Below, in pieces: positions 47,243 through 55,491 of a DNA stretch of 55,491 nucleotides. The translations under genes were made by a program, and so were the position numbers. Source of the stretch: Bacillus glycinifermentans. Lineage in GTDB: Bacteria; Bacillota; Bacilli; Bacillales; Bacillaceae. The first letter of the stretch is position 1; each line of letters starts with the position of its first letter. The notes beneath the pieces were generated by a model that was not told the DNA's origin, ran no database searches, and was given only the letters and a program-made list of their open reading frames with translations. The DNA lies in NCBI RefSeq assembly GCF_001042475.2, contig NZ_LECW02000078.1, positions 1-55,491 of the forward strand, in the 5' to 3' direction.

Positions 47243-47326
47243 TTAATTTCCTCCTTCATGTTGTCTCGTATAAAGTGTACTAAACCAAAGGCTATTATAC
47301 AACATTTACAGTCCAAATTCTTTTTT

Positions 47327-47767
47327 TTAAATAAAATTTCTTTCTTTTACAGGGTTGAGCCACCCGTATCGTTCCATACCAAAATCCATTGCGAGAAAAC
47401 AAGGGCTCACTTTCCTCAATATTTCAAAAAAGACGGTTTCGGCATCGAACTTGCCGTTTGCCAAAATTTCGATATATCGGTCTTTCATGATAAAGGAAGC
47501 GCTTCCCTCAGGAACGAGCAGCCGATATATGCAGTCGACCTGTGTATAGTCCTCCCGGCTGAGGTTCATTTTAAGCCTTTTGTGAATATGGGAAACCGGA
47601 ATCGGCTTTGTAATATACTCGATTTGCTTAGCCGTAAGCTGTGACTTTTTCTCCTCAGGGCTTGTCCAATGATATTCATAGAAAAGCTTGAACATGACAG
47701 ATTCCTTTCCGAAATAGTGGCTCGCAAATTCCTCTTCAATCAAATACGTATAATAATGGCGTTCCAT
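47327..47767 (-). CDS. sirA: Replication inhibitor SirA
   Basis: A 146-residue protein (YneE in B. subtilis) that binds domain I of DnaA and blocks new rounds of replication as cells enter sporulation. The sequence from MERHYYTYLIEEEFASHYFG to FLAMDFGMERYGWLNP follows the SirA family along its length. Start ATG at 47767. A minus-strand TATAAT (47819-47814) and a Spo0A box (TGTCGAA at 47873-47879) lie upstream, consistent with control by Spo0A-P. Confidence 0.88.
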   Translation of the reverse strand: MERHYYTYLIEEEFASHYFGKESVMFKLFYEYHWTSPEEKKSQLTAKQIEYITKPIPVSHIHKRLKMNLSREDYTQVDCIYRLLVPEGSASFIMKDRYIEILANGKFDAETVFFEILRKVSPCFLAMDFGMERYGWLNPVKERNFI

Positions 47768-47872
47768 CCCTGTCCCATCCCCCTTTTATCACGATTCTGA
47801 TGATATGCCTACTATTATACAAAAGGGGGAGAGAAATAATTGTCTGTTGATGATAAGAGAAGGGACTAATTT

Positions 47873-47879
47873 TGTCGAA
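47873..47879 (+). promoter_or_regulatory. Spo0A box upstream of sirA
   Basis: TGTCGAA is an exact match to the seven-base 0A box. It lies about 55 bp upstream of the TATAAT hexamer that could serve sirA. A seven-base match can occur by chance; the context is what gives it weight. Confidence 0.45.
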
Positions 47880-47885
47880 AACAAA

Positions 47886-47920
47886 GAAAAGAGAATGATG
47901 AGACGGATCATTCTCTTTTC
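47886..47920 (-). terminator. Terminator of tkt
   Basis: Perfect 13-base stem AAAAGAGAATGAT / ATCATTCTCTTTT with a seven-base loop, 15 bp past the tkt stop. Confidence 0.85.
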
Positions 47921-47934
47921 TATATCATCTTAAA

Positions 47935-49938
47935 TTATTTCTGCAACAGTTTTTTCACGCGGGTTGCCACGTTTTCAGCCGTAAAACCGTATTCCTTCAT
48001 AATCGTTTCGCCAGGGGCGGATGCGCCGAACCGGTCGATTCCAAGAATGTCCCCTTCAGTGCCTGTGTATCTTTCCCATCCAAACGGAGAGCCCATTTCA
48101 ATGGCAAGACGCTTCGTCACGTCAGAAGGAAGAACGGCGTTTTTGTACTCGTCTGACTGTTTGTCAAAGCGGTCCCATGACGGAACGCTGACGACAGACA
48201 CATCAATTCCTTCTTTCCGAAGCTCGCTTTGGGCGTCTATCGCAAGTCCGACCTCTGAGCCGCTCGCAAGCAGGATAGCCGCAGGTTTTTCATTTTGAGA
48301 TTTTGATACGATATAGGCACCTTTTTCCACGCCTTCATATGCCGCCTCAGCAGTCTGATCGATCGTCGGCAGGTTTTGACGCGTCAAGACAAGCGCAGTC
48401 GGCTGGCTTTTCGATTGCATCGCAAGCTTCCAGGCAGCGGCCGTTTCGTTTCCGTCCGCAGGTCTCATGACAGACAAGTTAGGAAGAGCGCGAAGCGATG
48501 CAAGCTGTTCAATCGGTTCGTGCGTCGGTCCGTCTTCTCCCACAGCGATGCTGTCATGGGTAAATACGTATGTGACCGGAAGCCCCATTAATGCGGCCAG
48601 ACGGATCGCCGGTCTCAAGTAGTCTGAGAAGACGAAGAATGTACCCGCAAACACCCGCAGACCGCCATGGAGAGCCATTCCGTTTAAAGCAGCGCCCATG
48701 GCAAATTCGCGGACTCCGAACCAAATGTTTCTGCCGGCATAGTCCTTCGCCGAAAAATCTCCGCCGTTTTTGATCGTTGTTTTATTAGAGCCGGCCAAAT
48801 CGGCAGATCCTCCGAAGAAAAATGGCACTCTCTTTGCGATTCCGTTCAATACATCTCCTGAAGAAGCACGGGAAGCAAGGCTGCTTCCTTTTTCATAGAC
48901 AGGAATATCTTGATCCCAATCTGCCGGAAGCTCTCCGTTAATCCCTAATTCAAGCTGTTCGGCAAGCTCAGGATAAGCTTTCTTATACTCGGCGAACAGC
49001 TCGTTCCATTCCTGTTCTTTGCGTTTGCCCGGTTCTTTTACTGTTTCATTAAAGTGTTCGTACACTTCGGAAGGAACATGAAAATCTTCTTCATATGTCC
49101 ACTCATATGCTTCTTTCGTCAGTCTAGCCTCTTCTACGCCGAGCGGAGCACCGTGAACGCCTGACGTTCCCGCCCGGTTTGGAGAACCGAAGCCGATTGT
49201 CGTTTTTACTTCGATTAATGTCGGCTGCTTGTCATTTTGCTTTGCTTTTTCAACCGCTGCGGTGATTTCGGCAATATTGTTTCCATCTTCAACATAAAGT
49301 ACTTCCCAGTTCATCGCTTCAAAGCGCTGCTTCACATTTTCGGAGAATGAGCGGTCAAGATCTCCGTCAAGGGAAATATCGTTGGAATCGTACAGCACGA
49401 TTAAACGGCCGAGATTCAGATGGCCTGCAAGGGAAGCCGCTTCTGAAGAGATTCCTTCCATTAAGTCTCCGTCACCGCAAATACTGTATGTATAATGGTC
49501 AACGACACGATATTTTTCACGATTGTAAGTTTCCGCAAGATGGCGTTCTGCAAGCGCCATGCCGACTGCCATTGCGATTCCCTGGCCGAGCGGACCGGTC
49601 GTCGCATCAACCCCAGGAGTATGTCCGTATTCAGGATGCCCCGGCGTTTTGCTGTCCCATTGGCGGAAATTCTTCAAGTCTTCCATTGAAACGTCATAGC
49701 CGCTTAAATGAAGCATGCTGTACAAAAGCATCGAACCGTGTCCCGCAGACAGCACAAAGCGGTCTCTGTTGAACCAGTTTGGATTTTCAGGGTTCACATT
49801 CATCATTTTCGTCCAAAGCGTGTAAGCCATCGGAGCAGCTCCCATCGGCATACCCGGATGGCCGGATTTTGCTTTTTCAATGGCATCTATAGATAATGTT
49901 CGTATCGTTGCCACAGACTTTAATTCAATCGTTTTCAT
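47935..49938 (-). CDS. tkt: Transketolase
   Basis: A 667-residue thiamine-diphosphate enzyme of the pentose phosphate pathway. Diagnostic blocks: [20 protein letters not shown], the ThDP motif [20 protein letters not shown] with [10 protein letters not shown], and the C-terminal [20 protein letters not shown] with MRPADGNE. Start ATG with AAGGGGA upstream. Monocistronic between terminators. It also connects arabinose breakdown (xylulose 5-phosphate) to glycolysis. Confidence 0.97.
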   Translation of the reverse strand: MKTIELKSVATIRTLSIDAIEKAKSGHPGMPMGAAPMAYTLWTKMMNVNPENPNWFNRDRFVLSAGHGSMLLYSMLHLSGYDVSMEDLKNFRQWDSKTPGHPEYGHTPGVDATTGPLGQGIAMAVGMALAERHLAETYNREKYRVVDHYTYSICGDGDLMEGISSEAASLAGHLNLGRLIVLYDSNDISLDGDLDRSFSENVKQRFEAMNWEVLYVEDGNNIAEITAAVEKAKQNDKQPTLIEVKTTIGFGSPNRAGTSGVHGAPLGVEEARLTKEAYEWTYEEDFHVPSEVYEHFNETVKEPGKRKEQEWNELFAEYKKAYPELAEQLELGINGELPADWDQDIPVYEKGSSLASRASSGDVLNGIAKRVPFFFGGSADLAGSNKTTIKNGGDFSAKDYAGRNIWFGVREFAMGAALNGMALHGGLRVFAGTFFVFSDYLRPAIRLAALMGLPVTYVFTHDSIAVGEDGPTHEPIEQLASLRALPNLSVMRPADGNETAAAWKLAMQSKSQPTALVLTRQNLPTIDQTAEAAYEGVEKGAYIVSKSQNEKPAAILLASGSEVGLAIDAQSELRKEGIDVSVVSVPSWDRFDKQSDEYKNAVLPSDVTKRLAIEMGSPFGWERYTGTEGDILGIDRFGASAPGETIMKEYGFTAENVATRVKKLLQK

Positions 49939-50060
49939 TTTAATCCCCTTCCTGTATGTACTCTACTTTCTTATCATAAATCGATGCATCGGATTTCACA
50001 ACCATTTCAGCTCAAAAGCTGAATGAAAAATCGTGAACAAATGTCATTTGTAGTATATAC

Positions 50061-50094
50061 AAAAAAGGAATACGATATTGACGTATTCCTTTAA
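50061..50094 (-). terminator. Terminator of the yneA-yneB-ynzC operon
   Basis: Perfect 11-base stem AAAGGAATACG / CGTATTCCTTT with a seven-base loop; the minus strand continues with TTTTTTGTATA. Confidence 0.85.
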
Positions 50095-50095
50095 A

Positions 50096-50329
50096 TTAAT
50101 GCAGCCTGCGGTTACTTTTTTCTTTTTTCAGCTTTTCGGGAGTCACATCGTTGCCTTCAGGATCTACAATTGTCACGGTTTTCAACGTATTTTTCATAGA
50201 TGCGCGGACACCCTTCAAATATTCTTGCCGCAGCTTTTGCTGTTCGGCTTTTTCTTCGTCTGTTAAAGAGCCAGCTTTTGATTTTTTGGCAAGTTCGTTG
50301 ATTCTGGCTATTTTCTCTTTAGAAATCAT
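50096..50329 (-). CDS. ynzC: DUF896 protein YnzC
   Basis: A 77-residue helical protein closely matching B. subtilis YnzC ([40 protein letters not shown]). Cytoplasmic, function unknown although its three-helix fold is known. Start ATG with AAAGGAG upstream. Third gene of the SOS-controlled yneA-yneB-ynzC unit. Confidence 0.92.
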   Translation of the reverse strand: MISKEKIARINELAKKSKAGSLTDEEKAEQQKLRQEYLKGVRASMKNTLKTVTIVDPEGNDVTPEKLKKEKSNRRLH

Positions 50330-50370
50330 GATATGCTCCTTTGTTTTGTTTCACCTTCATACTACTAAAT

Positions 50371-51370
<1,000 letters not shown>

Positions 51371-51387
51371 TTCGATCACCTCAAGAT

Positions 51388-51490
51388 AGAATGTTTGTTC
51401 GCTTTTTGTTCAGTATACATACGAACAAATGTTTCGTCAATCAATTTTTTCGAACCTATGTTTGTACTCAAAGGAAAAACATGCTATAAT
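51388..51490. promoter_or_regulatory. Three LexA boxes and the lexA promoter
   Basis: Three SOS boxes resembling CGAACNNNNGTTCG lie at 51388-51401 (AGAATGTTTGTTCG), 51422-51435 (CGAACAAATGTTTC) and 51451-51464 (CGAACCTATGTTTG). The lexA promoter is TTGTAC at 51462-51467 and TATAAT at 51485-51490, with 17-bp spacing; the third box overlaps its -35. The first two face yneA. Confidence 0.88.
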
Positions 51491-51522
51491 CTAGCTAAAA
51501 TCGACGTTTTGAGGTGCAAATC

Positions 51523-52146
51523 ATGACGAAGCTATCAAAAAGACAACTTGATATTTTGCGTTTCATCAAAGAAGAAGTGAAGCGCAAAGGTTATCCGCCT
51601 TCCGTCAGGGAAATCGGCGAAGCGGTCGGCCTGGCATCAAGTTCAACCGTACACGGCCACTTGGCACGGCTCGAATCAAAGGGGCTGATCAGAAGGGACC
51701 CGACAAAGCCGAGAGCCATCGAAATATTGGACACCGAAGAAGGGGTCCACATTCCGCAAAGCCAGGTTGTGAACGTTCCCGTCATCGGAAAGGTAACGGC
51801 CGGAACGCCGATTACCGCCGTCGAAAACATCGAGGAGTACTTTCCGCTGCCGGATCGGCTGGCTCCGCCGGACGAGCATGTCTTCATGCTGGAGATTATG
51901 GGGGAAAGCATGATAGACGCGGGAATATTGGACAAAGACTATGTGATCGTAAAACAGCAAAACACGGCAAACAACGGGGATATCGTCGTTGCCATGACCG
52001 AAGACGATGAAGCAACCGTTAAACGTTTCTTTAAAGAAGCGACCCACATTCGCCTTCAGCCGGAAAACCCGACGATGGAGCCTATCATTCTCCAAAATGT
52101 GACCATCCTTGGAAAGGTCATCGGCGTTTTTCGGACCGTTCATTAA
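51523..52146 (+). CDS. lexA: SOS repressor LexA
   Basis: A 207-residue repressor (DinR). The N-terminal winged helix includes [20 protein letters not shown]; the self-cleavage site is Ala93-Gly94 in VTAGTP, and the Ser-Lys dyad is S129 in MGESMIDAG and K167 in EATVKRFF. The ATG at 51523 has GAGGTG six bases upstream; the in-frame GTG at 51514 lies in that site. Represses its own gene and the divergent yneA operon. Confidence 0.97.
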   Translation: MTKLSKRQLDILRFIKEEVKRKGYPPSVREIGEAVGLASSSTVHGHLARLESKGLIRRDPTKPRAIEILDTEEGVHIPQSQVVNVPVIGKVTAGTPITAVENIEEYFPLPDRLAPPDEHVFMLEIMGESMIDAGILDKDYVIVKQQNTANNGDIVVAMTEDDEATVKRFFKEATHIRLQPENPTMEPIILQNVTILGKVIGVFRTVH

Positions 52147-52165
52147 TATGCGAGCATCTCTTTTT

Positions 52166-52193
52166 GGCTGCCGGTTTTCCGGCAGCCTTTTTC
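52166..52193 (+). terminator. Terminator of lexA
   Basis: Perfect nine-base GC-rich stem GGCTGCCGG / CCGGCAGCC with a TTTT loop, followed by TTTTTC. Confidence 0.92.
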
Positions 52194-52205
52194 TTCACAA
52201 AAAAA

Positions 52206-52235
52206 CAGGTTCATGTCCCGCGGGATACGAACCTG
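52206..52235 (-). terminator. Minus-strand hairpin, possible end of the yobO transcript
   Basis: Inverted repeat CAGGTTC ... GAACCTG around an inner TCCCGCGGGA dyad. On the minus strand it is followed by TTTTTTTG, so it can stop transcription coming from the right, although yobO itself ends about 410 bp upstream of it. Confidence 0.65.
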
Positions 52236-52646
52236 AAAAAGAGGAATTCATAATATGCTTACAAATTCATTATCTCGAAAACCATATTTGCTGTCAACAA
52301 AAAAGTTGGGCAAAGGAAACTCTTTAAGGGTAATCAAATTCTCTCTGCCGATAAATCAGGCGGATCTTGTTTATTCCCTTACCAGCCGGTACTTGATTAA
52401 AATGGCGCGTGTCATCTCTTTCGCCTCCGATCGTTTGCAGCGGATACATACGAGCTGTCACCTGATGTGATAAAAGCCTAACCCGGAGTCAGACAATCTC
52501 GTGCCTGTTTTCCATAAAGGGTATAGCTGTCCGTTTCTTTCTGAATCTCATCCGTTTTACGATTTTCATAACGGGCTTATCAAACGGCAGCGATTCTTTG
52601 TACGGCTTTTCCATGAAATCCGCTTGTTCGAGCGCGGAAATCTTCA
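52236..52646. other. Decayed or non-coding stretch between lexA and yobO
   Basis: No convincing gene. A 71-codon + strand frame at 52255-52470 has GAGG ten bases before its ATG but no recognisable domain; I do not call it. On the minus strand only short broken frames exist between the yobO stop and the hairpin. Confidence 0.35.
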
Positions 52647-55082
52647 CTATTTGATCATAACAAGCGCGATGCCGTATTCATTTTCAGGATTGTATGGGGC
52701 GGTTATTTTCATCACCTTCCAGGAGCCTTCGGATGCTCTCGTCCCGATTCCGTTAAGCGCCTTGACGTAATCTCCTTGGCGAACCGTGCCGTCAATCCGG
52801 ACATAATGCCGGCCCAATAGTCCGACAACATGCCATTCATCCCTTGCAGCCCGCGAAAGATAGCTTTCTTCCAAAACCTCTTGAAAATTAGGATTCTGTT
52901 TTGGTACGCGAATCAGCTCCCCTGTTTCTTCATCCATTTTTTCTTCATATACCAATCCGCCGAATTCGTTTGTCAAAAAGCGGCTCTGCCAGGTGAAGCT
53001 CGATTCCCCCGATACAAATGCAGCCGTTTCAGACACAACACCCAGCATATCATCGCTTTCTTGAGCGGGCGCGATTTTTTCTCCCCTTAACGCTACGATG
53101 ATCCCCGTATCGATCTGCTGCCCGTTTTCGCTTTCAAAATACTCTCCGTATCCGCCGGGTAAGGATGATCTTACAGAGCCGGCAAATATGCCGTTCCCAT
53201 GCAGAGAGTCCAAAAGCCAGTTGATGGTCTGGTATCCGCCTGCCACGGTGTACGGCTCTTCAAGCGTAATGCTCTCAGAGGACAATATCGTTCTCGATAC
53301 GCTGTTTCCTTTAATATGGGAGTTGTTTGAAGCAGCGATGAAAGCGCGGGAGCCCTCTGTACTTGAACCGCCTGAAGATCCGATGACAGCATTTCTTTCG
53401 CCTTTTGCCGTAATATCGCCCGTGCCGGCAATGACGGCGCTCGATTCCTCAAACGCAAAACCTGAGGTGGTGGCAATTTGCGCACCGCCCTTTAAGCTGA
53501 GAGGCACCTGCTCATAAGTTTGACCTTTAATGGAAGCTGCCGCATCATATCCGACCGCCTGGACGCCGATGATCACGGCTTGGCTGTTTGGCGATTGGAT
53601 TCCAACCGTTCCGCTGTCTGCTATCATCGTTCCGTTCATCATATTGACGTTATAAAGCCCGCCGCCGATTGAGATTCCTTTTGGAGCGGAATGATAAATA
53701 TCGAAGTTTGATATTTTGACATAATCAGTTTTATTGGCTCCGCCGGATAAATTAATATCTACACCGGCCTTTTTAAACCCGCGGATTTTAATCCCGTTGA
53801 TCGTGATGTTTTGGCTGCGGTACTGTAAAGCCACCACAGGATTGCCGCCATAGTCATACTCGGGATCGCCGATCGCCGTGAATCCGTTGACATATACATT
53901 TTTATATGCAGAAACAACGAGCGCCCTCGGCGTCACACCGTCGTAAAGCGGATTGAAGACAGGCTCAACGGCCGTACAGTCGGTGAGCGTGACATCGTAC
54001 GCTGTGGTGCTTTCCGGATCTGAAGCCTGGTGATGGCCGATATGCCGAAGGTCGAACGCGCGGACATCACGGTAGGAGATATGCCCGATAATATGGACGT
54101 TTTGTGAAGCCGGCCACATCTCGTGCGCCTTCACCTCCACCCCGCGGATATTCCCGCTTGTTATGTTATTTAACAGCCAAACGTGTTTGGACCCGTCGTC
54201 AATCTCTATCCCGTTGGAGTTGGACATCCCTTCACCATGCTCTGTTCCGCGGGGATTTGCCGAATGGCAGTTAGAGATAAAAACGTATTCGCTGTAATGC
54301 GTGGTAATGCCGTCATCCCCTGCGCCATACGCCACACAATGATCAACCCAAATGTATTTGGAACCGTCTTTTGTCCAGTCGGTATCAGGCAGGTGGTCAT
54401 ATGTCGGCGATGTAATATCAATGCCATGAAGTCCCGCATTGACGGCTTCGATATCTTTGATCCAGCCGAATTCGACTTTGGCAAACGTTAAACAGCTTGA
54501 ATACTGCCCGCCCGGATTTCTCACGCCGCCCTGTCTATCCGGATTCCAGTCTAATGTCATGCCCTGGACAAAAATGTTGCGGTTTCCATTTTCATAGTCA
54601 TCATTTGTGATCACCCACTCATAGGCCGGGGCGTTTTCGTGAAGCTTAATGACCGTTACGCCTTTGCCCTGTCCGACAAAATACGTCCAGGACGGCAGCT
54701 TGATTCCCTGAACAAGATAAACGCCTGCCGGAACGTTTACCTTAACGCATCCTGTGCCGATCGCTTTCTGGAAAGCTTCGGTATTGTCCCTTCCATCAGG
54801 GACAGCCCCAAAGTCTTCGACGTTTACTTCCCTGGTGATTTTGCCGAGAAGTTTATGATATTCCTTGTCCAGCCGCTCCTTTAACAGTGAGGTGATCTCT
54901 CCTTCGGCCGTCACCCTGGCATCTGTCACTTCAACGCTTTGAGAAGCCCCTGCATGCTGTATCAGATTTTGCATCCTTGCTTTGAGCTGCTCCATTTCTG
55001 TTAACGTAATGGAATCCTCACGAAAATGAGACCGCCATCCTGCATGTAGAGACACATCAAAAGGTTTCCTGAATTGAACCAT
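52647..55082 (-). CDS. yobO: YobO-like beta-helix protein with Peptidase G2 self-cleaving domain
   Basis: An 811-residue protein resembling B. subtilis YobO and phage tail-appendage proteins such as phi29 gp12. After a helical N-terminus (to about 85), VEDFGAVPDGRDNTEAFQKA opens a right-handed parallel beta-helix of the pectate-lyase type (about 90-520), with Gly/Asn-rich turns. About 560-810 matches the Peptidase_G2 autoproteolytic trimerisation domain (RNAVIGSSGGSSTEGSRAFI, GYQTINWLLDSLHGNGIFAG, GEYFESENGQQIDTG). No phage structural genes surround it. Start ATG with AGAGGTG upstream; a cre-like site lies just before it. Confidence 0.85.
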   Translation of the reverse strand: MVQFRKPFDVSLHAGWRSHFREDSITLTEMEQLKARMQNLIQHAGASQSVEVTDARVTAEGEITSLLKERLDKEYHKLLGKITREVNVEDFGAVPDGRDNTEAFQKAIGTGCVKVNVPAGVYLVQGIKLPSWTYFVGQGKGVTVIKLHENAPAYEWVITNDDYENGNRNIFVQGMTLDWNPDRQGGVRNPGGQYSSCLTFAKVEFGWIKDIEAVNAGLHGIDITSPTYDHLPDTDWTKDGSKYIWVDHCVAYGAGDDGITTHYSEYVFISNCHSANPRGTEHGEGMSNSNGIEIDDGSKHVWLLNNITSGNIRGVEVKAHEMWPASQNVHIIGHISYRDVRAFDLRHIGHHQASDPESTTAYDVTLTDCTAVEPVFNPLYDGVTPRALVVSAYKNVYVNGFTAIGDPEYDYGGNPVVALQYRSQNITINGIKIRGFKKAGVDINLSGGANKTDYVKISNFDIYHSAPKGISIGGGLYNVNMMNGTMIADSGTVGIQSPNSQAVIIGVQAVGYDAAASIKGQTYEQVPLSLKGGAQIATTSGFAFEESSAVIAGTGDITAKGERNAVIGSSGGSSTEGSRAFIAASNNSHIKGNSVSRTILSSESITLEEPYTVAGGYQTINWLLDSLHGNGIFAGSVRSSLPGGYGEYFESENGQQIDTGIIVALRGEKIAPAQESDDMLGVVSETAAFVSGESSFTWQSRFLTNEFGGLVYEEKMDEETGELIRVPKQNPNFQEVLEESYLSRAARDEWHVVGLLGRHYVRIDGTVRQGDYVKALNGIGTRASEGSWKVMKITAPYNPENEYGIALVMIK

Positions 55083-55106
55083 TCTAAAGACACCTCTTTC
55101 TTATAA

Positions 55107-55120
55107 TGTAAGCGCTGAAA
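55107..55120. promoter_or_regulatory. cre-like site upstream of yobO
   Basis: TGTAAGCGCTGAAA differs from the cre consensus TGWAANCGNTNWCA at one position. It lies 25-38 bp before the yobO start codon, where CcpA would act as a roadblock. Confidence 0.4.
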
Positions 55121-55491
55121 TGGGCGGGAAAGCTTGGCTGAATCTTCGCTAAAGAGCCGGTATGACCGCCCTCTTTGCTTCAATGTTATAAATTGGCTGT
55201 CGATGATGAAAACTCCTCCGCCAATAGAAACTGATTTATAAAAAAAGATGGAAAAACCGCTGCCGGCTTCCATCCTTGCCTTTTGAGCTTCAGTTGATTG
55301 ACGATATCAGCCTCGAGTGCAGCAAGCGGCGTCCTGATCGTACCTTCCCCCCTGTCTGACGGCTGTTTTTGCGGCATCTGTCATCGACAGCTGAGCGGCA
55401 CCCATCCATTCGATTTGCTCCCCTGCTTTTTGTTCCGGCTTAAACAGCGGATCTGCCGCATTTTGGGCCAGCATCCCCGGATCAATAAAAT
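55121..55491 (-). other. Partial open frame at the right edge, possibly frameshifted
   Basis: On the minus strand a frame enters from the window edge and stops at 55307 (MLAQNAADPLFKPEQKAGEQ, then WMGAAQLSMTDAAKTAVRQG). A second minus-strand frame beginning near 55377 continues past that point (GTIRTPLAALEADIVNQLKL). The two could be one gene split by a frameshift, but I do not recognise the family and the upstream part is outside the window. Confidence 0.3.

Noticed and set aside
52255..52470. 71-codon + strand frame after lexA
   Set aside because: Follows two hairpins, shows no domain or conservation I recognise, and composition gives no support.

Overview
The window looks like the chromosome of a Bacillus of the subtilis-licheniformis group, most probably B. 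licheniformis or B. paralicheniformis. The right half (about 31.9-52.1 kb) keeps the B. subtilis order parC-parE-yneT-plsY-yneR-yneQ-yneP-tlp-sspN-yneN-citB-sspO-sspP-cotM-yneK-ccdC-yneI-ccdA-ynzD-yneF-sirA-tkt-ynzC-yneB-yneA-lexA. The species hint comes from the respiratory nitric oxide reductase, budC, and an araBDA-type arabinose locus inserted next to parC. No tRNA, rRNA or CRISPR array was seen.

Layout. 0-0.8 kb: the end of a broken TIR-like protein and decayed DNA. 0.8-4.1 kb: a GNAT acetyltransferase, a small hypothetical, the GH5-CBM3 endoglucanase eglS and a DUF1360 membrane protein. 4.2-21.9 kb: an anaerobic nitrogen-oxide cluster made of the iron-sulfur repair protein Ric, quinol-dependent nitric oxide reductase, two Crp/Fnr-family regulators, the nitrate/nitrite transporter narK, ywiC, arfM, three poorly understood genes (radical SAM/SPASM, DUF1858, DUF438-hemerythrin-PAS) and narGHJI. 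21.9-23.0 kb: three small genes of unknown function. 23.0-23.5 kb: relics of IS3-like and Tn3-family transposases. 23.5-31.6 kb: an AT-rich metabolic block with budC (2,3-butanediol dehydrogenase), a sugar symporter, araA, araD, araB and divergent araR. 31.9-52.1 kb: the conserved core listed above. 52.1-55.5 kb: a decayed stretch, a YobO-like beta-helix protein with a self-cleaving domain, and an open frame running off the window.

How it works together. The 4-22 kb cluster lets the cell take up nitrate (NarK), reduce it on the membrane (NarGHJI), reduce nitric oxide (NorB) and repair nitrosatively damaged iron-sulfur centres (Ric). Seven promoters in it (ric, norB, narK, arfM, the radical SAM gene, the DUF1858-DUF438 pair and narG) each carry a TGTGA-N6-TCACA-like box whose first base lies exactly 37 bp before the first base of a plausible -10 hexamer. 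That geometry is expected for class II Fnr activation and makes the three unknown genes part of one oxygen-limitation regulon. budC adds a fermentative NADH sink. The arabinose block is controlled by an AraR operator lying inside the araB promoter.

The most interesting points are the uniform Fnr promoter grammar, the three-gene insertion between arfM and narG, a four-copy helically phased direct repeat just upstream of the budC promoter, and the transposon relics beside the budC-ara block.
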